Shown: piece after piece, positions 1-9,507 of the stretch | How the letters are laid out: every line of letters begins with the position of its first letter | Numbering within the stretch: the first letter of the stretch is position 1 | Assembly (NCBI RefSeq): GCF_002368095.1 | Contig: NZ_AP018227.1 | Location: 4,799,782 to 4,863,781 of the forward strand | Source of the DNA: Calothrix parasitica NIES-267 | Lineage (GTDB): Bacteria; Cyanobacteriota; Cyanobacteriia; Cyanobacteriales; Nostocaceae | Direction of reading: 5' to 3' | Length of the DNA stretch: 64,000 bases | Program-made: the position numbers and the translations under genes | The notes under the pieces: generated by a model | Told to the model about the DNA's origin: nothing | The model's input: the letters and a program-made list of their open reading frames with translations, nothing else | Databases searched by the model: none

Positions 1-1026
1 GCCGATCAAAAAGATTTCCAAACTATATGCAATACATCCTATTGGTTGAATTGGATTTTGTGCGGTTCAATTTTTATTATCCAGTGTCTTGCAGCCTATC
101 CGATTGCTGAATTTTATGAAAAAAAACAACTGGTTTTACCAATTTGTGTGGCAGCAGTAGCATACTTAATGTTTCCACTATATATTGTCAATTTAGCCGT
201 TATTGAACGAGAAAATCGCTTAAAAATTACAGCTTTTTGTAGCGCTACTCAGTTACTGATTGGCAGCATAATTAGCATCATTCTTGCGCTTTTAGGTATG
301 GGGTTTTGGTCTATAGTTTGGGCAATTGTTCTTACAACTCCAGTATGGATTATCATCACCTGGAAAAATCACAGTTGGCGACCACCTAAAACTTTCTCTC
401 TGAAAAAATGGCACAAAATTGCTGGCTTCGGAGGTAGTTTGTTTGGAATAAACTTGTTACGTAGCTTTAGAGTAAATATCGATTACCTAATAATTGGAAG
501 ATTTTTAGGAATTGAAGCATTAGGTATTTATTATTTTGCTTTTATTGCTGGATTAGGAATTAGCGTAAATGTAATTAACACATTTAAATCAGCTTTATTT
601 CCTTATTTATGCGAAGTAAAAGATAACAAGAATCTTCTGAGAAAAAGATTTTTTAGTAGCCTCAAAAAGACTTGCATAATTACGTTTCCTTTAATTATCC
701 TGCAAGCTAGTCTGACTCCATTTTATGTACCAATTATCTTTGGACAGAAATGGACATCTGCAATTCCAATAATCATACTTTTTTGTTTATCCGTTTTACC
801 TTTAGTAATTGATAGTTTCATTTATCAATTACTAAATGCAGTTGGTAAACCTCATATAAGTTTATCTTGGAGTATTATCAAAACTGTAATATTAACAATA
901 TTAGCCTTGTTTGTAGTTAAATCGGGAATTTTAGCCATGGCTATGTTAGTAACAACTTACCAATTTATTACCGTAACAGGATTTAGCATTTGGGTTATGA
1001 AATATATTTTTCAATCAAGAATATAA
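1..1026 (+). CDS. Polysaccharide flippase, Wzx/RfbX type (5' end outside window)
   Basis: This is an integral membrane transporter of the MOP superfamily, expected to flip lipid-linked polysaccharide repeat units across the plasma membrane. The frame is open from base 1, so the true start lies upstream; the TTG at 46 is an internal codon, not a start. The visible 341 residues hold about nine hydrophobic segments. They include the typical flippase stretch with GRFLGIEALGIYYFAF followed by a basic loop and the FGQKWTSAIPII segment, both of which recur in similar form in the flippase at 6648. It is the first gene of the polysaccharide locus and is followed by a 1 kb spacer, so it may belong to an upstream operon. 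Family assignment is firm; the substrate is unknown. Confidence 0.85.
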   Translation, partial: ADQKDFQTICNTSYWLNWILCGSIFIIQCLAAYPIAEFYEKKQLVLPICVAAVAYLMFPLYIVNLAVIERENRLKITAFCSATQLLIGSIISIILALLGMGFWSIVWAIVLTTPVWIIITWKNHSWRPPKTFSLKKWHKIAGFGGSLFGINLLRSFRVNIDYLIIGRFLGIEALGIYYFAFIAGLGISVNVINTFKSALFPYLCEVKDNKNLLRKRFFSSLKKTCIITFPLIILQASLTPFYVPIIFGQKWTSAIPIIILFCLSVLPLVIDSFIYQLLNAVGKPHISLSWSIIKTVILTILALFVVKSGILAMAMLVTTYQFITVTGFSIWVMKYIFQSRI

Positions 1027-2074
1027 AAATTACAAATATCTTTTTATTTATGATTTACAGCACCTTGCAAGTAAATGAGGTATAGAAAATTTGATAAAGC
1101 TCTTGTGGTACGGGCATCCCTGCCCGTTAGAATGTACCTCATAAAGATGAAATATGCTGTAAGATTTTCGTATTTTTATTCAGTCACTTTTATTTACTTC
1201 TATTCCAATCGCAATTAATATTGATAGTTCAAGTCTAATAGTGTTTATAGCGTTTCCCAATCTAGTGATGTATATCTCACAACCTCACCCCCAACCCCTC
1301 TCCTGATCAAGGAGAGGGGAGATAAAGCACAGCTTTGTCAGGGTAGGTTAATTGCTGTACCTCAGTTGCTTGATAAACGCTATAGTCGAAATAGTTTGCA
1401 TGAATTTTTATGCTATCAGACGACTATTATGAGTAAAATTTCAAATACGTATATATACATATTTGAACACATAAAAGATACTATTAGCATGCTTATAATG
1501 GTAGTTTATTCGGATAATTGGAATCTGCAAGTAAAAAAGTTTACTCAGCTTAAATCTTCAAAACACCATAATATTACTGCTACAGAAAAAAAGTAATATA
1601 AATAACTTGACAGGTAAGTTTTTTCAATTATATTAGTATTTATAGAGACTATTTTGATAAGTCATTGTTTCTACCCAGTAAGCTATTTTTCGCCATGAAA
1701 TAGCGTATTAAGACAAAAAATATACATTTCACTTCCCATCGCACTTAGACGTAAGAGCATGGTGTTTTTTTGAGTTTCAAGCTATATCATCCAAGTTCAT
1801 ATTAACCCCTAGCATTGGGGTTCATTTCTGAGTCCAAAAATATTGATTTTCTTTGTGTTTATCAATATTTATCAAGCAATAAAGCACGCTATATTGCTCG
1901 GCATCTTTAATGGTTAAACACCTGTTATTGATTGCTAAAGCAACATTTAGATTAGTGTAATTGTTGCTGAATTTTGTGTGCATCTACTCAAGGTACAGTC
2001 TGGATTTATCATGCATTTTTGCAGATTAAATTATTTTGTATCTACTGCTGAAACCTATTTATAGGGAGCTTGAA
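1027..2074. other. 1 kb spacer without a credible gene
   Basis: The spacer is AT-rich. It holds a hairpin of the cyanobacterial GCGGGCAT/ATGCCCGC-like type (ACGGGCA...TGCCCGT, 1110-1127), a MITE-like element (1246-1384) and a second hairpin AACCCC-TAGCAT-TGGGGTT (1804-1822). A 76-codon frame at 1366-1596 starts inside the MITE, has no ribosome binding site and low-complexity content, so it is not called. The last 300 bases probably carry the promoter of the glycosyltransferase gene at 2075, but no box could be assigned safely. Confidence 0.6.
1246..1384. repeat. MITE-like element, family A copy 1
   Basis: The ends are perfect 10-bp inverted repeats, TATAGCGTTT and AAACGCTATA. Inside is the palindromic ACCCCTCTCCT...AGGAGAGGGG block. 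Related copies lie at 6516-6621 and 37452-37552. It is non-coding. Confidence 0.75.
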
Positions 2075-2983
2075 ATGAACAATTCTCACTCTAGTTTGAT
2101 AGGGTCTCGAATTGATGATAATAGCGTTCGTTCGGAAAATACAAGTGGTGAAACATTAGTTGTTGGTAAGAAAGAAAAGGTAACTGCTTTAAGCGTGTAT
2201 CTGTTAGGACGGCGAATCGATTGCATGAATATCCCTTCGATTGTAGAAGCGATTCGGAAAGCTTGTATAGAAGGTAAACAGATAACTGTAGCGCACTACA
2301 ATATTCATGGCTTCAATTTATCCATGCAATTCCCTTGGTATTATCAGTTTCTGCAAAGTGCAGAAATTACGAATTGCGACGGTATGGGAATATTGAAAGC
2401 AATCAGTTTTATGGGGTTAGATTTACCCGTAGATTATCGAGTTTCCTATAGTTTGTTAATGCCTAAAATATTGGAAAATTGCAATCAAAATGAATTTTCA
2501 GTATTTTTATTAGGTGGAAAGGCTCAAATTTTGCAAGATGCAATTGATAATTTGCAGCAACAGTATCCCAAGGTTAGTTTTGCAGGACATCATGGATATT
2601 TCGATAAAGAAGATCCAGAAGCAAACGAAGCTCTAGTAGAGCAAATTAATCAATTTCAGCCCAATATTTTAATTGTAGGCATGGGCATGCCAATTCAAGA
2701 ATATTGGGTACAAAAGTACCGCCATAAGTTACAAGCAAATACTATTATGGTTGGTGGAGCGATTATTGACCGTATGGCTGGAATGGTTTCTGACTGTCCG
2801 CGCTTCATATCTGATTCTGGCTTTGAGTGGCTCTATCGTCTCGTCCGCGAACCTAAACGTCTAGCTGCTCGATATTTGTTAGGAAATTCGGCTTTTGCGT
2901 TACAAATTATGCTGGCAACTTTTAATAAGTCGCTGTTACGAGTAGAACTGACCCCAAAGGTGGAAAGTATTGATTTGAATTAA
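2075..2983 (+). CDS. WecG/TagA/CpsF family glycosyltransferase (GT26), copy 1
   Basis: Members of this family transfer a sugar, typically N-acetylmannosaminuronic acid or a similar residue, to a lipid-linked acceptor early in polysaccharide assembly. The protein is 302 residues. Visible family blocks are NCDGMGILKAI (catalytic Asp region), FLLGGKA, a GHHGYF motif, ILIVGMGMPIQEYWV and the C-terminal GFEWLYRLVREPKRLAARYL. The first block usually reads TPN(V/I)DH, but here it is AHYNIHGFN, a diverged form. The frame extends to a TTG at 2036, but the ATG at 2075 follows an AGGGAG ribosome binding site (2063-2068) and is preferred. A second, separate member of the family sits at 16603; the two differ strongly, so they probably use different substrates. 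Confidence 0.88.
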   Translation: MNNSHSSLIGSRIDDNSVRSENTSGETLVVGKKEKVTALSVYLLGRRIDCMNIPSIVEAIRKACIEGKQITVAHYNIHGFNLSMQFPWYYQFLQSAEITNCDGMGILKAISFMGLDLPVDYRVSYSLLMPKILENCNQNEFSVFLLGGKAQILQDAIDNLQQQYPKVSFAGHHGYFDKEDPEANEALVEQINQFQPNILIVGMGMPIQEYWVQKYRHKLQANTIMVGGAIIDRMAGMVSDCPRFISDSGFEWLYRLVREPKRLAARYLLGNSAFALQIMLATFNKSLLRVELTPKVESIDLN

Positions 2984-3012
2984 CTGCTCGTATTTGTTTT
3001 GTGGTATTTTCG

Positions 3013-3202
3013 ATGCAAAATCAAGCTGCTTTAGAATGTTTATAATCGTTCTATTGCTTCTTCAAACTGTCTTAGTAATGATGGCTATCACCAAAACTGC
3101 TATGATTATTTACTTGATATCTTGCACTATTTTCAACAAGCTCAAATAGACCCGGTTTCTATTAGTGAAAGCACGATTTTATCGTGGTTTAATCGTAAAT
3201 AA
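3013..3202 (+). pseudogene. Possible broken small ORF between two glycosyltransferase genes
   Basis: An ATG at 3013 reads MQNQAALECL and then stops. Shifting one base at about 3039 gives 53 more residues, from YNRSIASSNCLSNDGYHQNC to the end DPVSISESTILSWFNRK, with a stop at 3200-3202. The joined product would be about 63 residues with protein-like composition. I do not recognise a family. It could be a real small gene with a one-base indel, a remnant, or chance. A short stem (CACGAT/ATCGTG) near 3171-3185 lies within it. Confidence 0.25.
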
Positions 3203-3271
3203 ACCGAGCTTATAACACGAGTGCATGATGTTAAATTTACTCCGCATTTTTTTCAAAATAAGGAGAGTTTT

Positions 3272-4219
3272 TTGAAACCATTAGTTAGTGTCGTTATCCC
3301 CACTTTTCACAGACCACAACTAGTAAAGCGTGCCGCGATCAGTGCATTGGGGCAAACTTTGCAAAATATAGAAGTCATAGTTGTTGTCGATGGAATAGAC
3401 AAAGACACGAGTTCAACACTTTCAGAAATAGATGATTCGCGACTGCAAGTAATTGAATTATCTGTAAACCAAGGAGCTTGCTTTGCTCGGGATTTTGGAG
3501 CTAAAACTGCGAATGCAGAATGGATTGCTTTTTTGGATGACGATGATGAATGGATGACGCAAAAGCTGGAATTACAGCTTGCGACTGCAAAAGCTTCCAA
3601 TTATAAATTCCCGATTGTCAGTAGTTACCTAATTGCTAAAACCCCACAAGGAGAATCAACCTGGCCGCGTCGAGTTCCTAAAAAATCGGAACCTATCAGC
3701 GAATATTTGTTTGTCCGAAACACCTTTTTTATGGGAGAAGGATTAATCCAAACCTCAACCATATTTACAAAAAAGGAGTTGTTACAGAAAGTTCCTTTCG
3801 ATAACCATCTCAAAAAGCATCAAGATTGGGATTGGATTTTACGAGCAATTTCTATTGAAGGAGTTGGACTGGAATTTGTACCGGAAACACTGTCTATCTG
3901 GAACTTAGAGGGGACGCGCAAAAGTTTGAGTAAAAGCTTTTCTTGGGAATCTTCGCTTAAATGGATTCAGAACAGAAGAAATCTAGTGACTCCTCGCGCT
4001 TATTCATCTTTTATCTTGGCAGAAGTCAGCGCACGAGCTGCTGCTACTGGAGATAGTTTGGCTGTTTTGCTTCTACTGTATGAAGCTTTCCAATTTGGTA
4101 AGCCTCAATTAATCGATATTTGCTTGTGTGCGGGAATGTGGATATTTCCCCCACATGTCAGAGGTAAGCTGCGAAATATTTTGAAAGGAAAACCTAGAGC
4201 AATTGCTGTAGATATATAG
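3272..4219 (+). CDS. Family 2 glycosyltransferase (GT-A fold)
   Basis: This is an inverting GT-A enzyme that would add one sugar from a nucleotide-sugar donor to the growing repeat unit at the inner membrane face. The N-terminus reads PLVSVVIPTFHRPQLVKRA, the metal-binding acidic block is AFLDDDDEWM, and a later HQDWDWILRA matches the acceptor-site (ED/W) region of GT2 enzymes. There is no membrane segment in the catalytic part. The TTG at 3272 is preferred because AGGAGAG lies 6 bases upstream (315 residues); a GTG at 3221 would add 17 residues that do not resemble the family. It is followed 19 bases later by another GT2 gene, so the two are probably co-transcribed. Donor and acceptor are unknown. 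Confidence 0.87.
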   Translation: MKPLVSVVIPTFHRPQLVKRAAISALGQTLQNIEVIVVVDGIDKDTSSTLSEIDDSRLQVIELSVNQGACFARDFGAKTANAEWIAFLDDDDEWMTQKLELQLATAKASNYKFPIVSSYLIAKTPQGESTWPRRVPKKSEPISEYLFVRNTFFMGEGLIQTSTIFTKKELLQKVPFDNHLKKHQDWDWILRAISIEGVGLEFVPETLSIWNLEGTRKSLSKSFSWESSLKWIQNRRNLVTPRAYSSFILAEVSARAAATGDSLAVLLLLYEAFQFGKPQLIDICLCAGMWIFPPHVRGKLRNILKGKPRAIAVDI

Positions 4220-4238
4220 TCAGAAGGAGCAATTTTTA

Positions 4239-5177
4239 ATGGTTGATAAACCAAAAGTTAGCGTTATAGTCCCTGCTTATAATGTCAGCAAATATATTCC
4301 GGAAGCTCTAGCTTCTCTGGAAAAACAAACATTTTCAGATTTTGAAGTATTAGTAGTTGATGATGGTTCAACTGATGATACTGCGGCTGTTGTGCAAAAA
4401 TTCTGTCAGCGCGATACTCGATTTCATTTGTTGCAGAAGCCTAATGGAGGCTTATCGTCAGCACGCAACTATGGTATCCGTCATGCACGAGGTGAATATA
4501 TTGCTCTACTTGACGGTGATGATATTTATCACAGAGACAAAATCGCAACTCATATAGCTCGACTGTATGATAAACCTGATGTTGGCGTGGTTTACAGCGC
4601 TTCGCAGACGATTCGCGATGATGGAAAACCCACATTTATCAGTTTGAGTGGTAAACCAGTCCATTCAAATCCTCTCTTAGCTTTGTTGTGTAAAAACTTT
4701 GTTGGACATGGTTCTAATGCAGTATTTCGTCGTTGCTTGATAGACGAAGTAGGGGGTTTTGATGAAAACTTACGCAGTTGGGAAGACGTGGATTTATGGT
4801 TACGGATAGCTGCAATGCAGAAATGGCGTTTTTTCCGAGAAAAGCGAGTTTTATGCTACTATCGCGTGCGTCCATCCGGATTATCTTTCAATCTCGTACA
4901 AATGCGGAATTCTGGCACGATTGTGATTGAAACTGCTTATCAGCGTTCACCAGAATTAATCAAGCCGATGTTACCAACCGTTTACGCTTATATGTATCGG
5001 TATCTATCGAGGTTGTGTCTTCAGGGTGGTGATATGCAAACAGCTCGCGATTTTATTGACCAAGCTCTAGTTTACGATAGTTCTATTTTCTATCGGGACA
5101 TTCGTTCTCTAATAACTCTGATATCGGTACGTTTATCACCAGTAGCAAAATTAGCTATCGGACGTTCTCTTGGTTGA
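4239..5177 (+). CDS. Family 2 glycosyltransferase
   Basis: The protein has 312 residues. It opens with KVSVIVPAYNVSKYIPEAL, then VLVVDDGSTDDTA (nucleotide binding), GGLSSARNYGI, and the DxD-type block ALLDGDDIYHRDKI. The acceptor-site motif appears as SWEDVDLWLRIA. These are the canonical blocks of GT2 enzymes acting on UDP- or GDP-sugars in capsule and O-antigen synthesis. The ATG follows AGAAGGAG. It sits 19 bases after the preceding GT2 gene and before a MITE-like element, after which a third GT2 gene begins. Sugar specificity cannot be read from the sequence. Confidence 0.9.
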   Translation: MVDKPKVSVIVPAYNVSKYIPEALASLEKQTFSDFEVLVVDDGSTDDTAAVVQKFCQRDTRFHLLQKPNGGLSSARNYGIRHARGEYIALLDGDDIYHRDKIATHIARLYDKPDVGVVYSASQTIRDDGKPTFISLSGKPVHSNPLLALLCKNFVGHGSNAVFRRCLIDEVGGFDENLRSWEDVDLWLRIAAMQKWRFFREKRVLCYYRVRPSGLSFNLVQMRNSGTIVIETAYQRSPELIKPMLPTVYAYMYRYLSRLCLQGGDMQTARDFIDQALVYDSSIFYRDIRSLITLISVRLSPVAKLAIGRSLG

Positions 5178-5191
5178 ATTTTTTGCAGATA

Positions 5192-5345
5192 CTAGTACAT
5201 CACGGCTTAAATAAGGTAACCATTCAAAATGGCTGAAAAGGGTAGAAAATCAAACTTTTTGTCTTGGAAATTTGCTCTTGGGGGAAACCCCCAAGACCGC
5301 AATTTCCGCTACTTCTTACTTATTACTTCCGCGAAGCGGTACTAG
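5192..5345. repeat. MITE-like element, family B copy 1
   Basis: This 154-bp element has CTAGTAC/GTACTAG ends. It contains a strong hairpin CTTGGGGGAAACCCCCAAG. A second copy of exactly the same length lies inverted at 49821-49974 and aligns along the whole length. The hairpin core alone recurs near 61232-61257. Confidence 0.85.
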
Positions 5346-5415
5346 CATGTTCGCAGTCAGGGATTTATTGCTCCCTCTGGTTTTTGCGGTAAAAGTAGTT
5401 TAATCGAGGAAAAAA

Positions 5416-6342
5416 ATGCAAGTTGCTGTATGCATCATCACTTGTAAGCGCTCTGAGGGATTAAAACGTTTACTTCATGGACTAAATCAACTCGAATTTA
5501 AGCTTTGTAAAACACCCTCTGTAGAAATTATTGTGGTTGATAATGACGAAAATGGTTCTGCTTATCAACTTTGTCAACAAATGAATTTACAAATTAAGTG
5601 GGGGTTGAAATATTGCATTGAGGAGCGTCGGGGAATCCCTTTTGCTAGAAATAAAGCTATTACCTGTGCTGGAAAAAATTTCGACTTTTTAGCTTTTATT
5701 GATGATGATGAAGTCCCTCAAAAATCATGGCTAGATGAACTTTTGCACGTTCAAAATTTATACAGTGCAGATGTAGTTTCCGGGCCTGTATTACCTTACT
5801 TCAATCAACCTGTTCCTGATTGGATTTTCAAAGGCAAATTTTTCGAGCGTTTGCGTTATCCTACAGGTCATCTTCTTGAAGGAGCAGCTACTAATAATGT
5901 GCTAATTCGTAGAGAAATATTGCAAAAAATGCAGCCGTGTTTCGATGAGCGTTTAGCATTATCTGGTGGTTCGGATTGGCATTTTTTCCGACGCGTATAT
6001 AACGAGGGCTATAAACTTGTATGGGCAGACGACGCTTTGGTTTCCGAGTGGATACCGGCCAGCCGTGCTAATTTAGTATGGTTATTAAAGCGTAATTACA
6101 GATTAGGAATTACAGAAAGTTTCTGCGAGGTAGATTTAAATCCTTCATTTATAGTCAAAGCTATATGCATTTTCAAAGGACTTAGAAGAATCATCAAAGG
6201 AACATTATTAATTCCTCTATCTTTGATTTCGGGACAACATGAATTCTTCAGAACTTTGCGATACATATATCATAGTTTTGGCATGCTTGTAGGTGTTACG
6301 GGGAAGAAGTATCAAGAGTATCAAAAAATTCACCAGGTATAA
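5416..6342 (+). CDS. Family 2 glycosyltransferase
   Basis: The protein has 308 residues and starts QVAVCIITCKRSEGLKRLL. The blocks EIIVVDNDENGSA and FLAFIDDDEVPQKSWLDEL give nucleotide-sugar and metal binding. LSGGSDWHFFRRV is the likely acceptor/catalytic-base region. The C-terminal third is hydrophobic in part (AICIFKGLRRIIKGTLLIPLSLI) and may associate with the membrane. The ATG follows CGAGGAAAAAA, an acceptable ribosome binding site. A spacer holding a family B element separates it from the previous two GT2 genes. It resembles enzymes of cyanobacterial exopolysaccharide loci; the donor sugar is unknown. Confidence 0.87.
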   Translation: MQVAVCIITCKRSEGLKRLLHGLNQLEFKLCKTPSVEIIVVDNDENGSAYQLCQQMNLQIKWGLKYCIEERRGIPFARNKAITCAGKNFDFLAFIDDDEVPQKSWLDELLHVQNLYSADVVSGPVLPYFNQPVPDWIFKGKFFERLRYPTGHLLEGAATNNVLIRREILQKMQPCFDERLALSGGSDWHFFRRVYNEGYKLVWADDALVSEWIPASRANLVWLLKRNYRLGITESFCEVDLNPSFIVKAICIFKGLRRIIKGTLLIPLSLISGQHEFFRTLRYIYHSFGMLVGVTGKKYQEYQKIHQV

Positions 6343-6380
6343 GTATTCTTATCTCGTAATCAGATTACCTATGTTTTTGA

Positions 6381-6440
6381 GAGGAGGAGATAAGGAGATG
6401 GGGAGATGGGGAGATGGGGAGATAGGGGGACAAGGAGAAA
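6381..6440 (+). repeat. Purine-rich tandem repeat (GGGGAGAT)n
   Basis: A short G/A-rich array of about eight-base units with the motif GGGGAGAT, followed by GGGGGACAAGGAGA. The same low-complexity type appears upstream of psaC (51345-51425) and inside two kinase genes (near 19945-19990 and 25450-25490). Confidence 0.7.
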
Positions 6441-6515
6441 TATTAATTCCTAACTCTACTTACAACTTATTACTTATTCCTTTCTACTTCCTATTTTCCA
6501 TTCTTAATTTAAAAA

Positions 6516-6621
6516 TATAGCAGTTTTCAGTTGAATAGAATACACCCCTTTCTCTTAATAAGGAAAGGGGAAGGGGGTGAGGTTTATCGAAATGTATTGT
6601 ACTCAAATGAAAAACGCTATG
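6516..6621. repeat. MITE-like element, family A copy 2
   Basis: The ends are TATAGCAGTTTT and AAAAACGCTATG, around a palindromic core CCCCTTTCTCTTAATAAGG. It aligns closely with the copy at 37452-37552. It makes the downstream flippase frame look 39 codons longer than it is. Confidence 0.75.
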
Positions 6622-6647
6622 TTAAATCAATTTTCTACAGGTATTTA

Positions 6648-8120
6648 ATGAACAATCTTAAAGAAAAAGCAATCAAAGGTGTGATTTGGACTGCAATGGA
6701 AAAATGGGGCAGCCAATTTATTTCCTTTGCTGTTTTTCTTATTCTTGCACGTTTACTCAAACCTGAAATTTTTGGTTTAGTTGCTTTAGCTAATATATTC
6801 TTTGCTTTTATGCAGGTTTTCCTCGACCAGGGATTTAGTAAAGCAATCATCCAACGTCAAGAGATAGAACCCGAACATTTAGATACTGCTTTTTGGACTA
6901 ACATTAGCATTGCTATATTGTTATTAGCAATTAGTCTTTCTAGTGCTGGATTTATCGCTAATTTGTTCAAACAACCCGCGCTTACACCGATTATCCGTTG
7001 CTTGTCATTTAATTTTGTATTTGCTGCTCTTAATAGCGTCCAAAGCGCACTTTTATATCGTCAATTAGCTTTCAAGACTTTAACTACTCGCGCACTTTTA
7101 GCAACTTTTACGGGTGGTACTGTTGGTGTAACAATGGCGTTTTTGAACTTTGGTGTTTGGAGCCTTGTTGGTCAACAATTAACTAATGGTTTTGTTGGGG
7201 TTTTAGTTCTGTGGTGGAGTACTGATTGGAAACCAAGATTTCAATTTTGTGCAAAGCATTTTAGGGAATTGTTTGCTTTTGGAATAAATGTAGTTGGCAT
7301 CCAAATACTTGATTTCTTTAACCGTCGTTCTGATGATTTACTAATTGGTTATTATTTAGGTTCTGTTGCTTTAGGTTATTATACGGTTGCTTATCGGTGG
7401 TTACTAATTATGACGCAGTTATTAACAAGCGTCACCAATCAGGTTGCCATGCCTGTATTTTCTAAATTACAAAAAGAGCCTGAATTATTAAAACGTGCAT
7501 TCTACACCAGCACGCAGTTAACAAGCCTAATTTCCTTTCCTATATTTACAGGAATGGCTGTATTGGCACCCGAAATAGTTAGGAGCTTATTCGGAGCAAA
7601 ATGGATGCCGAGCGTTCCCGTAATGCAAGTTCTAGCTTTTATTGGAATTCTTCATTCTTTGCAATACTTTAATGGCAGTATAATTATGGCGATGGGCAAG
7701 CCTGCATGGAAGCTCAAACTCAACTGCTTACACGCTACAGCTAATGTAGTTGCTTTTGCTATAGTCGTGCGCTGGGGAATTTTAGCAGTTGCGGCAGCCT
7801 ATGTAATTCGCGGTTACCTGCTATCACCAATAGAACTATTTATCATCCGCAAATTAATCCCTATTAAGATGAGCGTATACCTTCGTCAATATGTTGCTCC
7901 ATTAATAGGAACAATCACAATGGCAGCAGCTATTTTGGGATTCAAATATTTGTTTGGAAGTTACTTAATACCTCATGCATTATTAGTTATTTCCACAATT
8001 ATAGGTATGGTAACTTATACGCTCGTGATGATAGTTATCGCACCTAAATTAGCAGGTAAAATATTTAATTCAGTGAACTTAGCGATGCCTGTAAAATTCG
8101 GAAAAATAACTAATAAATAA
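6648..8120 (+). CDS. Polysaccharide flippase, Wzx/WzxC type
   Basis: This 490-residue membrane protein has about 12-14 hydrophobic segments, the usual size and topology of MOP-superfamily flippases that move undecaprenyl-linked repeat units. The N-terminus LKEKAIKGVIWTAMEKWGSQ is the classical WzxC-like opening, and LDQGFSKAIIQRQEIEPEHLDTAFW is a strongly conserved block. The open frame reaches back to 6531, but that part is repeat DNA (family A element) and the ATG at 6648 begins the family homology. It is a second flippase in the same locus, distinct from the one at the left edge. The pyruvyl transferase-like gene follows after 47 bases. Confidence 0.9.
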   Translation: MNNLKEKAIKGVIWTAMEKWGSQFISFAVFLILARLLKPEIFGLVALANIFFAFMQVFLDQGFSKAIIQRQEIEPEHLDTAFWTNISIAILLLAISLSSAGFIANLFKQPALTPIIRCLSFNFVFAALNSVQSALLYRQLAFKTLTTRALLATFTGGTVGVTMAFLNFGVWSLVGQQLTNGFVGVLVLWWSTDWKPRFQFCAKHFRELFAFGINVVGIQILDFFNRRSDDLLIGYYLGSVALGYYTVAYRWLLIMTQLLTSVTNQVAMPVFSKLQKEPELLKRAFYTSTQLTSLISFPIFTGMAVLAPEIVRSLFGAKWMPSVPVMQVLAFIGILHSLQYFNGSIIMAMGKPAWKLKLNCLHATANVVAFAIVVRWGILAVAAAYVIRGYLLSPIELFIIRKLIPIKMSVYLRQYVAPLIGTITMAAAILGFKYLFGSYLIPHALLVISTIIGMVTYTLVMIVIAPKLAGKIFNSVNLAMPVKFGKITNK

Positions 8121-8167
8121 ATTTTCAGTCTCTACAAAAATTACTGATATATAAGGTGAAAGTGAAA

Positions 8168-9412
8168 ATGAAGCAGTTGATTTTATCGGTTATACTTAAT
8201 TTATACGCTCACTTATTACGCTTAAAAAGAGCTTTACCATGGAACAAAAAATCTAGAGATTCAGTACTTTTACTTCCCCCAGCTAGATTTGGTAGCCTTG
8301 GTGATGAAGCAATGATGACTGCTGTAATTGAATATTTCAAAGCTAAAGGTGCAGACCGAGTAGGCTTTATTTCCTATAGCTTAGCTCAGAACTGGGATAA
8401 TTTTAATCCAACAGTTACAGGTATTGATATTACCTGTCATTCACTAAGTGACTCATGGAAAGAAAAATTTCATCTTGTAAATGTAGCTAGTCGTTATGAT
8501 AAATTCTATTGTTTAGGAGCGGATGTAATGGATGGCTTTTACAGCGAGAAATCCTCTCTTACAAGATTGAAATATGTTTCATTAGCTGTTAAAACAGGAG
8601 CAGAAGCTGCTATTCTTGGCTTTAGTTTTAACGAAAAACCAGCACCCAAAGTTATTGAAGCTTTCCGCAATTTATCTTCGGAAATAAAGCTATATTCCCG
8701 CGACCCTGTTTCACACAAACGGTTAATAGATTACCTACAACGTTCTGTTGGTCTGGTAGCAGATTTAGCATTTCTATTACCTCCCGCTGAAAATCCAGGA
8801 GCGTTATCTAATATTTTAGAATGGGTAAAAGTTCAGCAAGAGAATGAGCGGATATTAATTGGTATTAATGCAAATTCACAATCATTCTCCAATATAAATA
8901 AAGAATCAGTCGATGAAATAGTCAAAATTTACGTTGATACTTTAGTTGAAATTGACTCTAAATATCATAAATGTAGCTTTGTATTAATTCCTCATGATTT
9001 CCGTAACATTAGCCAGCAGTCAAGCGATATCGGCTTAGCCAAAGCGATAATGAAAGCTCTTCCTGAAGAATTACAGTCTAATTGCATGCAGGTACCGACA
9101 CCTTTTAGCGCAGGAGAAATCAAATCTGTCTGCAAACATTTAGATATAGTTTTAACCGGTAGAATGCACCTTTGTATAGCTTGTTTGAGTCAAGGTACAC
9201 CTGTCGGTTGCATAACTTATCAAGGTAAATTTCAAGGGTTATTCGAGCATATTCAACTAGATGGAATGTTAATCGCTCCAGAACAAGCGAGTCAACCCGG
9301 ACATCTCAGCAATTTCTTCATACCTCTGATACAAGACAGAGAATACAATCGTCAGCAGATACAAAAAGTTATTCCTAAAGTTAAACAGTTAGCATTAGCC
9401 AACTTTAGATAG
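8168..9412 (+). CDS. Polysaccharide pyruvyl transferase family protein
   Basis: This family includes enzymes that put a ketal-linked pyruvate on sugars of exopolysaccharides, with phosphoenolpyruvate as donor, giving the polymer negative charge. The protein has 414 residues. The N-terminal GSLGDEAMMTAVIEYFKAKG block and the C-terminal TGRMHLCIACLSQGTPVGC block are the two conserved halves of the PS_pyruv_trans domain. A hydrophobic, basic N-terminus precedes the domain. The ATG at 8168 is preferred over the GTG at 8156 because AAGGTGA (8153-8159) then sits eight bases away. It follows the flippase within 50 bases and precedes a GT4 gene. Some family members have other substrates, so pyruvylation is inferred. 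Confidence 0.82.
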   Translation: MKQLILSVILNLYAHLLRLKRALPWNKKSRDSVLLLPPARFGSLGDEAMMTAVIEYFKAKGADRVGFISYSLAQNWDNFNPTVTGIDITCHSLSDSWKEKFHLVNVASRYDKFYCLGADVMDGFYSEKSSLTRLKYVSLAVKTGAEAAILGFSFNEKPAPKVIEAFRNLSSEIKLYSRDPVSHKRLIDYLQRSVGLVADLAFLLPPAENPGALSNILEWVKVQQENERILIGINANSQSFSNINKESVDEIVKIYVDTLVEIDSKYHKCSFVLIPHDFRNISQQSSDIGLAKAIMKALPEELQSNCMQVPTPFSAGEIKSVCKHLDIVLTGRMHLCIACLSQGTPVGCITYQGKFQGLFEHIQLDGMLIAPEQASQPGHLSNFFIPLIQDREYNRQQIQKVIPKVKQLALANFR

Positions 9413-9436
9413 TAAATCTAATTAAATCAGCCCCAC

Positions 9437-9473
9437 CTGTTGTAGAGACGTTATTTATAACGTCTCCCAACAG
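9437..9473. terminator. Hairpin between pyruvyl transferase and GT4 genes
   Basis: CTGTTG...GAGACGTTA-TTTA-TAACGTCTC...CAACAG forms a long stem with no T-tract. The GAGACGT core is a common cyanobacterial dispersed repeat, also seen at 24334 and 44965. It may attenuate transcription or be a mobile palindrome. Confidence 0.5.
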
Positions 9474-9507
9474 TTGCAGGAAAAACGAAGAATTCAAAAT
9501 TGATTTA

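Noticed and set aside
1366-1596. 76-codon frame
   Set aside because: It starts with TTG inside a MITE-like element, has no ribosome binding site and no protein-like pattern.
8168-9412. Reading this gene as a glycosyltransferase
   Set aside because: The GSLGDEAMM and GRMHLCIACLSQG blocks fit the pyruvyl-transferase family, not GT-A or GT-B enzymes.
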